A stretch of 64,000 nt of DNA, taken from assembly GCA_035447065.1 (NCBI GenBank), contig DAOTGJ010000016.1:1-64000 (forward strand), given 5' to 3'. Position 1 is the first letter of the stretch. The number at the start of each line of letters is the position of its first letter. The notes under the pieces were generated by a model. That model saw only the letters and a list, made by a program, of their open reading frames with translations. It was not told the origin of the DNA and did not search any database. The stretch is from CALEMW01 sp035447065 (GTDB lineage Bacteria; Krumholzibacteriota; Krumholzibacteriia; LZORAL124-64-63). The position numbers were made by a program, and so were the translations under genes. Shown here one piece after another: positions 6,349 to 14,591 of this stretch.

Positions 6349-8559
6349 TCAGCGCAGGAGCTCCAGCTTGCGGGTGCGGAGCTCGTCGCCCAGGCGCAGC
6401 CTCACCAGGTAGACGCCCGACGGCACCGCCCGGCCCGCCTCGTCCCGACCATCCCACACCACCACGTGCTCCCCCGCCGTGCGCGGACCGCGCCAGGGCG
6501 CGGCCACACGGCGGCCGGCGGCGTCCAGGATCTCCAGGCGAACGTCGCCCGGCCGCGTCAGGGCGAAGGGCAGGCTCACCTGAGGGTTGAAGGGGTTGGG
6601 GTACGGCCGGTCCAGGCGCAGGGCCGACGGCGGCGCCGCGGGATCCGGCGCGGGCTCCGTGCCCACCTGGACGCACGGCGGCGGCAGCTCCAGCAGGCCC
6701 AGCGGACCGGCGGCGGTCAGGATGCCCGCATCGCCCAGGGCCGCGCCGGAGGCCGCGCCCGCGCCCGCCTGGCCCAGCAGCACCGGCGCTCCGGCGGCGG
6801 GAAGGTCGTAGACGGCCAGGTCGGCGCCGGCCGCCCAGAGGCGGTCGCCCAGGGGCAGGAGGACCGCGGCGTCATCGGGCAGCCACACGCTGTCCAGGAG
6901 CTGGAAGGCGCCCTGCTCCAGACCGGCCAGGCGCACCAGCAGACCGCCGCCCAGGGCGGCCCAGGTGCGGCCGGCATCGTCACGCGCCAGGGCCGTGAAC
7001 TCCGCGCCCACGATGTGGTCCACGGCCAGCACCGGCCGCAGGGGTTCGCTCAGGTCGAAGAGGTCGCAGAACTCCAGGCCGGCCACCACGGCCGTGGCGG
7101 CCGTCGGGTCGTGCAGGATCGCGGCCGGGGCTCCGGGCAGGTAGGTGGCGTAGCCGGGCACCGGCGCCGAGGGCTCCTCCAGCGACCAGCAGAGCCAGCG
7201 GTCGGTGACGGCGGCGTCGGTGGCGCGCACCAGCACGTCCAGGATGCGGCCGCGGAAGGCCACGGCGGCGGGCACGCCGGGCAGCGTGAAGGTGCCGATC
7301 AGGGCGGGGGCGTCGGGGTCGGCCACGTCCACCAGGTGCACGCCGCCGGCGTCCACCCCCACGGCGGCCAGGCCGCCGGACAGGGCCAGGCACGACGGCG
7401 CGCCGGGCAGGCCGAAGGTGGCCCGTCGCAGCAGCGGATCCGTGTTCAGCAGCCAGAGGTCCGTGCCCGCGGCGGTGCGCACCGCGGCGGCCGCGCGCGC
7501 GCCGGCGCGGGCCACGGCGGTCACGGCGTCGTCCGCGGCGTCGGGCGCGAGGGCGGCCATGGGCGACGGCGATGCGGCGGCGCCGGGCGCCAGGACCACG
7601 AGCTCCTGGCCGCGCCCCACGTAGATGCGGCCGCGGGCCGCGGCCAGGGTCTCGCCGCGCAGGGCCAGCGCCGCCAGCGGCGCCCCGTCGGCGGCGTCGA
7701 GCAGGGACAGGCCCTCCATGCCGCCCTGGGCGTCGGTGCGCAGCAGCGCGTTCAGGCCGTCCACGCGCGCCACGCGGCTCCAGCCCGGCACGGCGGGCAC
7801 GGCGTGGCGCAGGGCGGGCTGCGCGGGATCGGCCAGATCCAGGGTCCAGAGGCCGTCGGCCCCCGCGAGCACCGCGTCGTCGCCGTGGAGCAGCACGTCG
7901 CGAAGCAGGCCGCCGGCGTTCCAGGTGGCCAGGGGAACAGGCGTGGCGGGGTCTGTGAGATCCAGGAGCTGCAGGTTGGGTTCGGCGGGCCCGGCCACCG
8001 CCAGCAGGCCCGGGCGCAGGTCCAGGGCGGCGGCCGGATGCGGCACCTGGCGCACGTCCACGGCGGCCGGCGTCGCGGGGTCCGCGGCGTCCACGGTCAC
8101 CAGCCACGACGCGGGCGGCGACGCGCCGGCGTCGACGCAGAGGGCGTAGAGACGATGCCCCAGCCAGGCGGCGTCCACCGGACGGCCGGGAAGGCTCAGG
8201 ACACCGCCGGCATCGGCCAAGGTGTCGGCGGTGCGCGTCAGCAGACGCAGCCGACCGGGATCGGCCAGGAGCGCGGCCACGAGCGTGTCCGCGGGCGCCA
8301 GCGCCACGGGCGCCCCGTCCAGGGTCAGGGCGTCGCGCAGGTAGGGGCGATCCGCGTCGGCCAGGTCGTAGAGCTTCACGGCGCCGGTGGCGAGGCCGGC
8401 CAGCAGCTGCTCGCCGGCCGCCGCCAGGGCGGTCACCGCGCCGGCCTGGGCGCGCACCTCGGTCACGCGGGGCGCGCCGGTCCAGTCGGCACAAGCGGCG
8501 CGGACGGAGCCGGGCGACAGCAGCAGGACGACGAGCAGCGGGCTCAGGCGGCGGACCAT
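6349..8559 (-). CDS. Secreted beta-propeller protein with LVIVD-like repeats and FlgD-like C-terminal domain
   Basis: The 736-residue protein begins with a signal peptide (VRRLSPLLVVLLLSPGSVRA, then ACADW). The body carries LVIVD-type repeats such as LYDLADADRPYL, LVTVDAADPATP, LQLLDLTDPATPVPL, LWTLDLADPAQP and VHLVDVADPDAPALIGTF, implying a propeller used for extracellular or surface binding. The last 80 residues read PYPNPFNPQ...LEILDAAGRRV...WDGRDEAGRAVPSGVYLV, the FlgD-like fold used as a C-terminal sorting or attachment domain in many FCB-group secreted proteins. The start has GGAGGTG upstream. Its binding partner is unknown. Only the architecture is supported, and it is a main clue to the lineage. 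Confidence 0.8.
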   Translation of the reverse strand: MVRRLSPLLVVLLLSPGSVRAACADWTGAPRVTEVRAQAGAVTALAAAGEQLLAGLATGAVKLYDLADADRPYLRDALTLDGAPVALAPADTLVAALLADPGRLRLLTRTADTLADAGGVLSLPGRPVDAAWLGHRLYALCVDAGASPPASWLVTVDAADPATPAAVDVRQVPHPAAALDLRPGLLAVAGPAEPNLQLLDLTDPATPVPLATWNAGGLLRDVLLHGDDAVLAGADGLWTLDLADPAQPALRHAVPAVPGWSRVARVDGLNALLRTDAQGGMEGLSLLDAADGAPLAALALRGETLAAARGRIYVGRGQELVVLAPGAAASPSPMAALAPDAADDAVTAVARAGARAAAAVRTAAGTDLWLLNTDPLLRRATFGLPGAPSCLALSGGLAAVGVDAGGVHLVDVADPDAPALIGTFTLPGVPAAVAFRGRILDVLVRATDAAVTDRWLCWSLEEPSAPVPGYATYLPGAPAAILHDPTAATAVVAGLEFCDLFDLSEPLRPVLAVDHIVGAEFTALARDDAGRTWAALGGGLLVRLAGLEQGAFQLLDSVWLPDDAAVLLPLGDRLWAAGADLAVYDLPAAGAPVLLGQAGAGAASGAALGDAGILTAAGPLGLLELPPPCVQVGTEPAPDPAAPPSALRLDRPYPNPFNPQVSLPFALTRPGDVRLEILDAAGRRVAAPWRGPRTAGEHVVVWDGRDEAGRAVPSGVYLVRLRLGDELRTRKLELLR

Positions 8560-8628
8560 GGACACCTCCGGTTGCGACCGTCTCAGCATACGGCACGCGG
8601 CGCGCCGGCGCACCTCCCCGGACGACGA

Positions 8629-8656
8629 AGGGGCGCTCCCATCGGGAACGCCCCTT
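8629..8656 (-). terminator. Terminator hairpin downstream of ssb
   Basis: AAGGGGCGTTCCC and GGGAGCGCCCCT (minus strand, one mismatch, GAT loop) form a strong hairpin 22 bases after the ssb stop. No long T-run follows. Confidence 0.6.
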
Positions 8657-8678
8657 CCGGAACTCACCGCCGCACGGA

Positions 8679-9167
8679 TCAGAACGGCAGGTCGTCGTCG
8701 TCGTTGGGCATGGGGGGCTCGCCGCCGAAGGGATCGCCCTGGCCGCCCTGGCTCTGCTGGGCCTGGCGCCGCTGGCCGCCGCCCTGGTAGCCGTCGCCGC
8801 CGCCCTGGTAGTTGCCGCCGCCGCCCTGGCCGTCGCCGGGCCGGCCGAGCATCTGCATGGTCTGGGCCACGATCTCGGTGGTGTACTTCTTCTGGCCGTT
8901 CTGGTCCTCCCACTCGCGGGTCTGGATGCGGCCCTCGATGTAGACCTGCTTGCCCTTCTGGAGGTACTGGCCGCAGATCTCGCCCAGGCGGCCCCACGCC
9001 ACGACGCGGTGCCACTCGGTGCGCTCCTGCTTCTCGCCGTTGCGGTCGCTCCACTGGTCGGTGGTGGCCACCGTGAAGTTGCACACCGCGGTGTTGCTCT
9101 GGGTGTAGCGCATCTCGGGATCGCGCCCGAGGTTGCCCAGGATGATGGCCTTGTTGACGCTCGCCAT
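8679..9167 (-). CDS. ssb: Single-stranded DNA-binding protein
   Basis: SSB coats single-stranded DNA in replication, repair and recombination. The 162-residue protein has the OB-fold at residues 1-110, starting MASVNKAIILGNLGRDPEMR and including WHRVVAWGRLGEICGQYL and GKQVYIEGRIQTREWE. A Gly/Gln-rich flexible linker follows, then the acidic tip DDDDLPF that docks partner proteins. The start is the ATG with GGGAGGAG upstream. It is monocistronic here, between the tRNA cluster and the secreted propeller, not beside rpsF/rpsR as in many bacteria. Confidence 0.96.
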   Translation of the reverse strand: MASVNKAIILGNLGRDPEMRYTQSNTAVCNFTVATTDQWSDRNGEKQERTEWHRVVAWGRLGEICGQYLQKGKQVYIEGRIQTREWEDQNGQKKYTTEIVAQTMQMLGRPGDGQGGGGNYQGGGDGYQGGGQRRQAQQSQGGQGDPFGGEPPMPNDDDDLPF

Positions 9168-9273
9168 GGAAACTCCTCCCGTTGCGGCACTGCCGCGATC
9201 CTCGCCAATCCGAGGTCGGACCGGCCGCGGACGGCCCACTCTAGCCCACCGGGGGCGACGTGTCATCCGTCCA

Positions 9274-9300
9274 AGAAAACGGCCCTCCGAAGAGGGCCGG
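9274..9300 (-). terminator. Rho-independent terminator of the tRNA-Pro/Arg/His cluster
   Basis: On the minus strand CGGCCCTC-TTCG-GAGGGCCG is followed by TTTTCTT. The UUCG tetraloop and T-tract are textbook. It lies about 30 bases beyond the tRNA-His CCA. Confidence 0.88.
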
Positions 9301-9327
9301 GGCCTCCGCTGCACGGAGGCGATTCAG

Positions 9328-9404
9328 TGGGGTGGATGATGGGATTCGAACCCACGACCACCTGGACCACAACCAGGGGCTCTGCCAACTGAGCTACATC
9401 CACC
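9328..9404 (-). tRNA. tRNA-His(GTG)
   Basis: Minus-strand cloverleaf with acceptor GTGGATG/CATCCAC, the extra 5' G (-1) typical of tRNA-His opposite C73, anticodon loop TTGTGGT between CCTGG and CCAGG, T-arm GGTTCGAATCC and an encoded CCA. It is last in a three-tRNA transcript. Confidence 0.95.
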
Positions 9405-9413
9405 ACCGGAATC

Positions 9414-9490
9414 TGGCGCGCCTGGCAGGATTCGAACCTGCGACCGCCGGATTAGAAGTCCGATGCTCTGTCCAACTGAGCTACAGGCGC
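9414..9490 (-). tRNA. tRNA-Arg(TCT)
   Basis: Minus-strand cloverleaf with acceptor GCGCCTG/CAGGCGC, anticodon loop CTTCTAA in stem TCGGA/TCCGG, T-arm GGTTCGAATCC, discriminator G and an encoded CCA. It reads AGA, a rare codon in this high-GC genome. Only nine bases separate it from tRNA-His. Confidence 0.95.
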
Positions 9491-9590
9491 GACTTCCATC
9501 GATCCGGGCCGCACGCCCTGAGGCGCGGGACCGCAATGATGGGAGACGGCGCCCTCGCTGTCAAGGCCCCTCAGGGGCCTCGGCGTCGGA

Positions 9591-9667
9591 TGGTCGGGGC
9601 GGCGAGATTCGAACTCGCGACCCCCTGCTCCCAAAGCAGGTGCGCTACCGGACTGCGCCACGCCCCG
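9591..9667 (-). tRNA. tRNA-Pro(TGG)
   Basis: Minus-strand cloverleaf with acceptor CGGGGCG/CGCCCCG, anticodon loop TTTGGGA between CCTGC and GCAGG, T-arm GAGTTCGAATCTC, discriminator A and an encoded CCA. It is the first gene of the tRNA cluster, 160 bases after the promoter. Confidence 0.95.
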
Positions 9668-9827
9668 ACCCAGGGCTTCGTTCCTCCACGGCGTCGCGGG
9701 ACCGGGTCCCCCGCGGCGTTGCCGACCTCGGCTCCGCACCGCGAACGGCAAGGAGCGGGCCGACCTCTCCTCCGCGGCGGAGAACGGCCGGGGAAGGCCG
9801 GATTCCCCCGCATCGCGGAGTCCGGGG

Positions 9828-9856
9828 AAGCTAGAGGGCGTCCGCCGCGGTGTCAA
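9828..9856 (-). promoter_or_regulatory. Sigma-70-type promoter for the tRNA cluster
   Basis: On the minus strand TTGACA (9856-9851), 17 bases and TAGCTT (9833-9828). It lies between the rdgB stop and tRNA-Pro, so the long 5' leader must be removed by tRNA processing. Confidence 0.75.
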
Positions 9857-9883
9857 CCGTGCGGGACGCGCCTCCGTCGACCG

Positions 9884-10900
9884 TCAGCGGGCGTAGACCC
9901 GGGCCGCCGCGGCCAGCAGCCGCCGCATGGCGCGGCCCCGATGGCTGAGGGCGTTCTTCTCCTCGGGCCCCATCTCCGCCAGGGTGCGGTCGCTCTCCAG
10001 CGGGCGGAACACGGGATCGTACCCGAAGCCGCGACCGCCCCGCGGCGTGCGCACGATCTCCCCCAGCACGCGGCCCTCGGCCGCGAGCTCGCACCACACC
10101 GGCGCGTTGACGGCGCGGCCGGGCGCCGCGGCGGGCAGGCCGGCGGGCGCGATCCGGGTGGGTTCGACGGCGTCGGCCGGACCACGGGCGGTCCAGATCC
10201 GCACGTCGGGCAGGCGCAGGGCCTGCGGGTCGGCGCCTGCGGGCCGGCCGCCGTGCCGCACGTCGGCGGTCAGTTCCTCCAGCACGGCGCGGCGCCGGTC
10301 CTGGTCCACGCCCGGCGTGACCACCGGCGCGCGCCGTTCGGCCAGGTACTGATCCCACACGGCGCGGCGGTCCCGCAGGCCGTTCCAGTAGGCGTGCTCG
10401 GCGGCGGCGTCGGCCAGGTGGATGGTGCGGCGGAAGGGATCGTGGACCCAGCGCAGGCGCGTCTCGGGCCCGGGCGCCGCCGCGGCGTCCAGCCCGCTGT
10501 CTTCAGGCCGCGGGTCCACCCAGACGGCGGCGGTGAGGAAGCGGGCGCCGCGGCTGCCGTCGGGTACGTGGCGCATCATCTCCGAGAGCAGCTCGCAGTT
10601 GGCGCGGTAGTCCGCGGCGGGTCCGGCGAAGCGCGCGGCGAACACGTCGGGCAGGCCGCCCAGGGCGTCCACCTGCAGGGCCGTGTCGTCGGCCACGCTG
10701 ATCTCGCCGGTGTAGGCGGCGGTGGCCATGGCCTTGCGCGCCGCGTTGCCCAGGCAGGTGGTGCCGTCCTCGATCACCTCGGGCAGGCCGGGGTAGTCCG
10801 CCGCCGAGCGCACCTCGAAGGGCAGCCCCGCGCTCAGCTCCGCCAGCTCGCGCACCTTGTCCTTGTTGCGGCTGGCCAGCACCAGGACCCGCTTGCCCAT
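9884..10900 (-). CDS. rdgB: RdgB/HAM1-type XTP/dITP pyrophosphatase with a large internal insertion
   Basis: This enzyme hydrolyses XTP, dITP and ITP to keep damaged purines out of nucleic acids. The family signatures are present: VLVLASRNKDK at the N-terminus, VADDTALQVDALGGLPDVFAARF at 69-91, then RGGRGFGYDPVF at 287-298 and EKNALSHRGRA near residue 320. Family members are about 200 residues; this one is 338. The excess is a block of about 140 residues (roughly 129-272) between the strand ending TAAVWV and GRVLGEIVRTPRG. It includes a Trp/Arg-rich stretch and resembles no domain I recognise. The start follows the rph stop by two bases, so translation is probably coupled. Core function is likely; the insert is unexplained. 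Confidence 0.88.
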   Translation of the reverse strand: MGKRVLVLASRNKDKVRELAELSAGLPFEVRSAADYPGLPEVIEDGTTCLGNAARKAMATAAYTGEISVADDTALQVDALGGLPDVFAARFAGPAADYRANCELLSEMMRHVPDGSRGARFLTAAVWVDPRPEDSGLDAAAAPGPETRLRWVHDPFRRTIHLADAAAEHAYWNGLRDRRAVWDQYLAERRAPVVTPGVDQDRRRAVLEELTADVRHGGRPAGADPQALRLPDVRIWTARGPADAVEPTRIAPAGLPAAAPGRAVNAPVWCELAAEGRVLGEIVRTPRGGRGFGYDPVFRPLESDRTLAEMGPEEKNALSHRGRAMRRLLAAAARVYAR

Positions 10901-10902
10901 GC

Positions 10903-11616
10903 TCAGGCCTCCAGGCACTGGCGCTGCAGCTTGGTCAGGTGGCCGATGCCGCCGGTGGCCAGCTCCACCATGGCGTCCAGCTGCTCGCGGCTGAAGGGCG
11001 CGCCCTCGGCGGTGCCCTGGATCTCGATGATGCCGCCGTTCTCCGCCATGACCACGTTCATGTCCGTGCCGGCGCGGGAGTCCTCGGAGTAGTCCAGGTC
11101 GATGACCACCCGTCCGTCGATCACGCCCAGGCTCACCGCCGCCACCAGCGAGCGCATGGGGTGGCGCTTGAGGTTGAGGCGGCTCAGGGCGTCGTAGAGG
11201 GCCACGGCGGCGCCGGTGATGCTGGCGCAGCGCGTGCCGCCGTCGGCCTGGATCACATCGCAGTCCAGGGTCACGGAGATCTCGCCAAGGGCGTTGAGGT
11301 CCGTCACCGCCCGCAGGCTGCGGCCGATGAGGCGTTGGATCTCCATGGTGCGCCCGCCCTGCCCGCTGGCGTTGGCGGCCTCGCGGCGCGTGCGCTCGCC
11401 GGTGGCGCGGGGCAGCATGCCGTACTCGGCGGTCACCCAGCCCTGGCCGCTGCCGCGCAGCCAGCCCGGCACGCCGTGGGCGATGCTCGCCGTGCAGATC
11501 ACCTTGGTGCGTCCGGTCTCGATGAGCACCGAGCCCTCGGCGTGGGGCAGGTAGTCGCGGGTCATGCGCACCGGGCGCAGCTGGGTGGCGGTCCGTCCAT
11601 CGCTGCGGTCGCTCAC
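10903..11616 (-). CDS. rph: Ribonuclease PH
   Basis: RNase PH trims tRNA 3' ends by phosphorolysis. The 237-residue protein has the whole family profile: SDGRTATQLRPVRMTRDYL, AEGSVLIETGRTKVICTAS, GWVTAEYGMLPRAT, IGRSLRAV, TLDCDVIQADGGTRCASITG, and DLDYSEDSRAGTDMNVVM, which holds the metal-site acidic residues. It starts at GTG (11616), overlapping the murI stop as GTGA, with GGGAGGAG seven bases upstream. It lies between murI and rdgB; rph-rdgB adjacency is common in bacteria. Confidence 0.96.
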   Translation of the reverse strand: MSDRSDGRTATQLRPVRMTRDYLPHAEGSVLIETGRTKVICTASIAHGVPGWLRGSGQGWVTAEYGMLPRATGERTRREAANASGQGGRTMEIQRLIGRSLRAVTDLNALGEISVTLDCDVIQADGGTRCASITGAAVALYDALSRLNLKRHPMRSLVAAVSLGVIDGRVVIDLDYSEDSRAGTDMNVVMAENGGIIEIQGTAEGAPFSREQLDAMVELATGGIGHLTKLQRQCLEA

Positions 11617-12458
11617 GGGGTCTCCTCCCGGCCCAGGGACAGGTGTCCGTCCCAGTGGGCCTCGTTCACGTTCACGGTCTGCACGTCGTCGATGGGACGG
11701 CCCAGGAACCGGGCGCCCACCTCGCGGAACTTCCAGGGGATGTCGCTCAGCCAGAACTCCATGGTTCCGGGACCGGCGTCGGGGTCGCGGGACAGGCCTC
11801 GTTCCTGCAGGAGCGCGGCGGCGGCGGCGGCCAGGGTCTCGGCCGAATCCACGAGCGCCACGTCGGGCCCCATGAAACGGCCGATGACGTCCTTCAGCAA
11901 GGGATAGTGGGTGCAGCCCAGGATCAGCGTGTCCACGCCGGCGCCGCGCAGGGGCTCCAGCTCCTCGGCCACGGACAGGCGCGTGATGGGATGCTCGATC
12001 ATCCCCTCCTCCACCAGCGGCACGAACAGGGGGCAGGGCCGCGCCAGCACCCGCGTGGACGCGATGCTGCGGCCCAGCAGCTCCTGGTAGCGTCCGCTGT
12101 TCACGGTGCCGCGCGTGGCGATCACGCCCACGGGCCCGCCGCGCGTGCACGCCAACGCCGCCTGCACGCCGGGCTCGATCACGCCCAGCACCGGCACCGG
12201 CAGGATCTTCTTCAGGTGCTCCAGGGCGAATGCCGACGCCGTGTTGCAGGCCACCACCACCAGCTTCACGCCGCGGTTCACGAGGAACGCGGCGTCCTGG
12301 GCCGCGAAGGCCTGCACGGTGCGTTCGCCCTTGGTGCCGTAGGGCACGCGGGCCGTGTCGCCGAAATACAGCAGATCCTCCGCCGGCAGACGCCGATGGA
12401 GCTCGCGCAGGACGGTCAGCCCGCCCATCCCGGAATCGAAGACGCCGATGGGTCCCAC
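11613..12458 (-). CDS. murI: Glutamate racemase
   Basis: MurI makes D-glutamate for peptidoglycan. The 281-residue protein carries GVFDSGMGGLTVLRELHRRL at the N-terminus, GDTARVPYGTKG, the first catalytic cysteine in VVACNTASA and the second in LILGCTHYPLL. The start is a GTG one base after the stop of the GerMN gene, with GTGGGAG just upstream. The C-terminus has about 40 extra residues, ending with FWLSDIPWKFREVGARFLG. Its place among amidase and GerMN genes gives this operon an envelope theme. Confidence 0.95.
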   Translation of the reverse strand: MGPIGVFDSGMGGLTVLRELHRRLPAEDLLYFGDTARVPYGTKGERTVQAFAAQDAAFLVNRGVKLVVVACNTASAFALEHLKKILPVPVLGVIEPGVQAALACTRGGPVGVIATRGTVNSGRYQELLGRSIASTRVLARPCPLFVPLVEEGMIEHPITRLSVAEELEPLRGAGVDTLILGCTHYPLLKDVIGRFMGPDVALVDSAETLAAAAAALLQERGLSRDPDAGPGTMEFWLSDIPWKFREVGARFLGRPIDDVQTVNVNEAHWDGHLSLGREETP

Positions 12459-12459
12459 G

Positions 12460-13065
12460 TCACTCCCACCGCGCCGGCACCAGGGGGCGGTCGCAGCGCA
12501 CGTGTCCGGCCAGGGTCTCGGTCTGGCGGCCGTCCACCAGCAGGCCCACGCTGCGGATCTCGGGGAAGTTGACGGCGATGGTGCGCAGCAGCACGCGCAG
12601 GGTGGCCTGCTCGGCCGCCACGCCGCCGGGATGGCCGGAGACCAGACGGGAGTTGAAGTCCAGCACGATGCGTCCCTGGTCGACGTCATGGAACACGGAC
12701 TGCAGCCGCGTGCCGGAAGGGAAGACGCGCACGGCGCCATTGGGCAGGTCGGCCGCGAGCAGCGCGTCCAGCACGGCGCGCAGATCCTCGTCCAGACGAT
12801 CGCGCGTGGGGATGGGACGCTCCTCGGCCAGCAGGGCGCGCCCGTCGGCCCGCAGGTGATAGATCAGCACGGAGCGGGTGCCGGCCAGCTCGGCGTCGGC
12901 GTCCACGGCCGCAGCGGGCAGCAGCAGGCCCGTTTCGCCGCTGCCGCGGCTCACGTACCAGCCCAGGAACCCGGCGGCGCAGCCCAGCAGCAGCAGCAGC
13001 ACGCTGAACGTGGTCCAGAAGACGCGGCCCGCGCCGCGTTCGCGTCGGCGACCGGTGCCGGTCAT
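12460..13065 (-). CDS. GerMN-domain membrane-anchored protein
   Basis: The 201-residue protein has an N-terminal transmembrane segment (residues 15-37, FWTTFSVLLLLLGCAAGFLGW) and a GerMN domain at about 65-185. GerMN features seen are VLIYHLRADGRALLAEERPI, the central VLDALLAADLPNGAVRVFPSGT and IVLDFNSRLVSG. GerM-type proteins occur with cell-wall amidases in sporulating and non-sporulating bacteria and are thought to bind envelope components. There is no sign of sporulation here. ATGA overlap with the upstream amidase gene and near-contact with murI support a cell-wall role. The exact function is unknown. Confidence 0.8.
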   Translation of the reverse strand: MTGTGRRRERGAGRVFWTTFSVLLLLLGCAAGFLGWYVSRGSGETGLLLPAAAVDADAELAGTRSVLIYHLRADGRALLAEERPIPTRDRLDEDLRAVLDALLAADLPNGAVRVFPSGTRLQSVFHDVDQGRIVLDFNSRLVSGHPGGVAAEQATLRVLLRTIAVNFPEIRSVGLLVDGRQTETLAGHVRCDRPLVPARWE

Positions 13066-14591
13066 CGCTCCTCCTCCACGGCCGGCGCCAGCCCCAGGCG
13101 CTCCGCCACCGAGGCGCGGTAGGCCTTGACCGCATTGGCCAGCGCCGCCGCCAGACGCCGGCGGTCGCTGCCGCCGGACAGCAGATCCTCGTCCTCGGCG
13201 TTGCTCAGGAGGCCGACCTCCACCAGAACCGCCGGCATGTCCACGCCGCGCAGCACCGGCAGGTCGGCCCGGTCCAGATCGCGCACGGTCTGCCCCGCGT
13301 CCAGGCTCAGACGGGTCAGAACGGTCTCGCCGAGAAGGGCGCTCTCGGTCAGATGCTGCTGCTGCACGGTCTCCCAGTCCGGGAAGTCGCCGCTGCCGCC
13401 GGCCGCATCCCGCGGCAGGACCCAGGCCGTGGCGCCGCGGCGGGATCCCGCGAACCAGCCCCCGGCGTGCAGGCTGAGGAAGACGTCGCCGCGGGCGGTG
13501 TTGGCGCGCTCGGCGCGTTCGTCGGCGCCCCGGGCGTCGTCGCCGCCGCGGGTGAGCACCACCTGGAAGCCCGCGTTCTCCAGCAGGTCCCGCACGTCGC
13601 GCGCGAGGTCCAGCATCAGGTCCTTCTCGCGCCGGGCCGACGAGACCACCACGCCGTTGTCGTCGCCGCCGTGACCGGGATCGAGCACCACGCGCCGCAC
13701 CTCGCGCGGCGGCTGGACAAGGCTCGCGGGCGTGCCCATGCTGCGCTCGCCGCGCACCGGCGGCGCCGGCAGCCCCGAGGCCGCTTCGGCCAGGTCGATC
13801 ACGATGGTGCGCCCGCCGTTCTCGCTCGACGTGACGGCGTCCGAGGTCAGGGGCAGCACCGACACCTCCAGCACCGCGCGCCCGTCCTCCTGTCGCGCCC
13901 GCACGGAGCGAACCAGGCCGTGCCCCCCAACGCCTTCGGCCAAGCTGCGCTCCAGCACGCCGCCGCGCAGGGTCAGCAGCAGCCGGTCGCTGGCGGGCCG
14001 CTCCAACGACCAACGCAGCGCCTGCGAGCAACCCACCTTGAGCAGGGTGCTGCGGCCGTGGGTCTCCACGCGCAGGGAGGTGACGTTGGCGCGGCCTCCC
14101 CCCACGGTCAGCGTGGCGGAGCCGGGATCCCAGGACACGCCCTCCCCGGTCAGGGCCGCGAGCACGCGCTCGCCGGCGGTCACCGGGATCCAGAGATCGC
14201 CGTCCTGGGCGTAGGGAGGCGTGGGCAGCAGCACGTCGCGCGCGTCCAGCCGTACCAACCGGCTGCCGTGGGTGAAGACGGCCTCGCGCCCGCCCACGCT
14301 CAGGCGCAGGCTCATGCCGGCGTCCCGCCAGAAGCGGCCGGCCCGCACCAACGAGGCCATGTCCGCCGCCGACAGGTAAGGCACCGCGGCGCCGTCGCAG
14401 AGCCGTCGGCCCTCCAGGGTGAGCTGGCGGCGCTCGCCGCCGGCGAACACCACGCGCACCTCCTCCACGCCGGCTCCGGGGTTCCAGGCCGTCGGCGGCG
14501 GCGCGGGTGTCTGGGCGGCGACGGGCACGCCGGCCATCCACGACAGCAGCACCATCGCCAGCAGCAGCGTCCGTGCGATGCGCACCGTCAT
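13062..14591 (-). CDS. N-acetylmuramoyl-L-alanine amidase (Amidase_3) with N-terminal accessory domains
   Basis: This periplasmic zinc enzyme cleaves peptide from glycan in peptidoglycan. A signal peptide (about 1-26, ending VPVAAQ) is followed by a copper-amine-oxidase-N-like segment (PTPPYAQDGDLWIPVTAG...SWDPGSATLTV) and an AMIN-like region. The catalytic domain covers about residues 300-495: VVLDPGHGGDDNG (first His), the Glu in ARREKDLMLDLA, LSLHAG (second His) and VLVEVGLLSNAEDE (catalytic Glu). The 509-residue length fits this AmiC-like architecture. The gene overlaps smpB and the GerMN gene by ATGA on both sides. It could act in cell separation. Family assignment is firm. Confidence 0.92.
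   Translation of the reverse strand: MTVRIARTLLLAMVLLSWMAGVPVAAQTPAPPPTAWNPGAGVEEVRVVFAGGERRQLTLEGRRLCDGAAVPYLSAADMASLVRAGRFWRDAGMSLRLSVGGREAVFTHGSRLVRLDARDVLLPTPPYAQDGDLWIPVTAGERVLAALTGEGVSWDPGSATLTVGGGRANVTSLRVETHGRSTLLKVGCSQALRWSLERPASDRLLLTLRGGVLERSLAEGVGGHGLVRSVRARQEDGRAVLEVSVLPLTSDAVTSSENGGRTIVIDLAEAASGLPAPPVRGERSMGTPASLVQPPREVRRVVLDPGHGGDDNGVVVSSARREKDLMLDLARDVRDLLENAGFQVVLTRGGDDARGADERAERANTARGDVFLSLHAGGWFAGSRRGATAWVLPRDAAGGSGDFPDWETVQQQHLTESALLGETVLTRLSLDAGQTVRDLDRADLPVLRGVDMPAVLVEVGLLSNAEDEDLLSGGSDRRRLAAALANAVKAYRASVAERLGLAPAVEEER

Noticed and set aside
6466..8790. Long plus-strand frame opposite the secreted propeller gene
   Set aside because: Composition is Gly/Gln/Arg/His-rich and repetitive; the minus-strand frame has a signal peptide, repeats and a known C-terminal domain.
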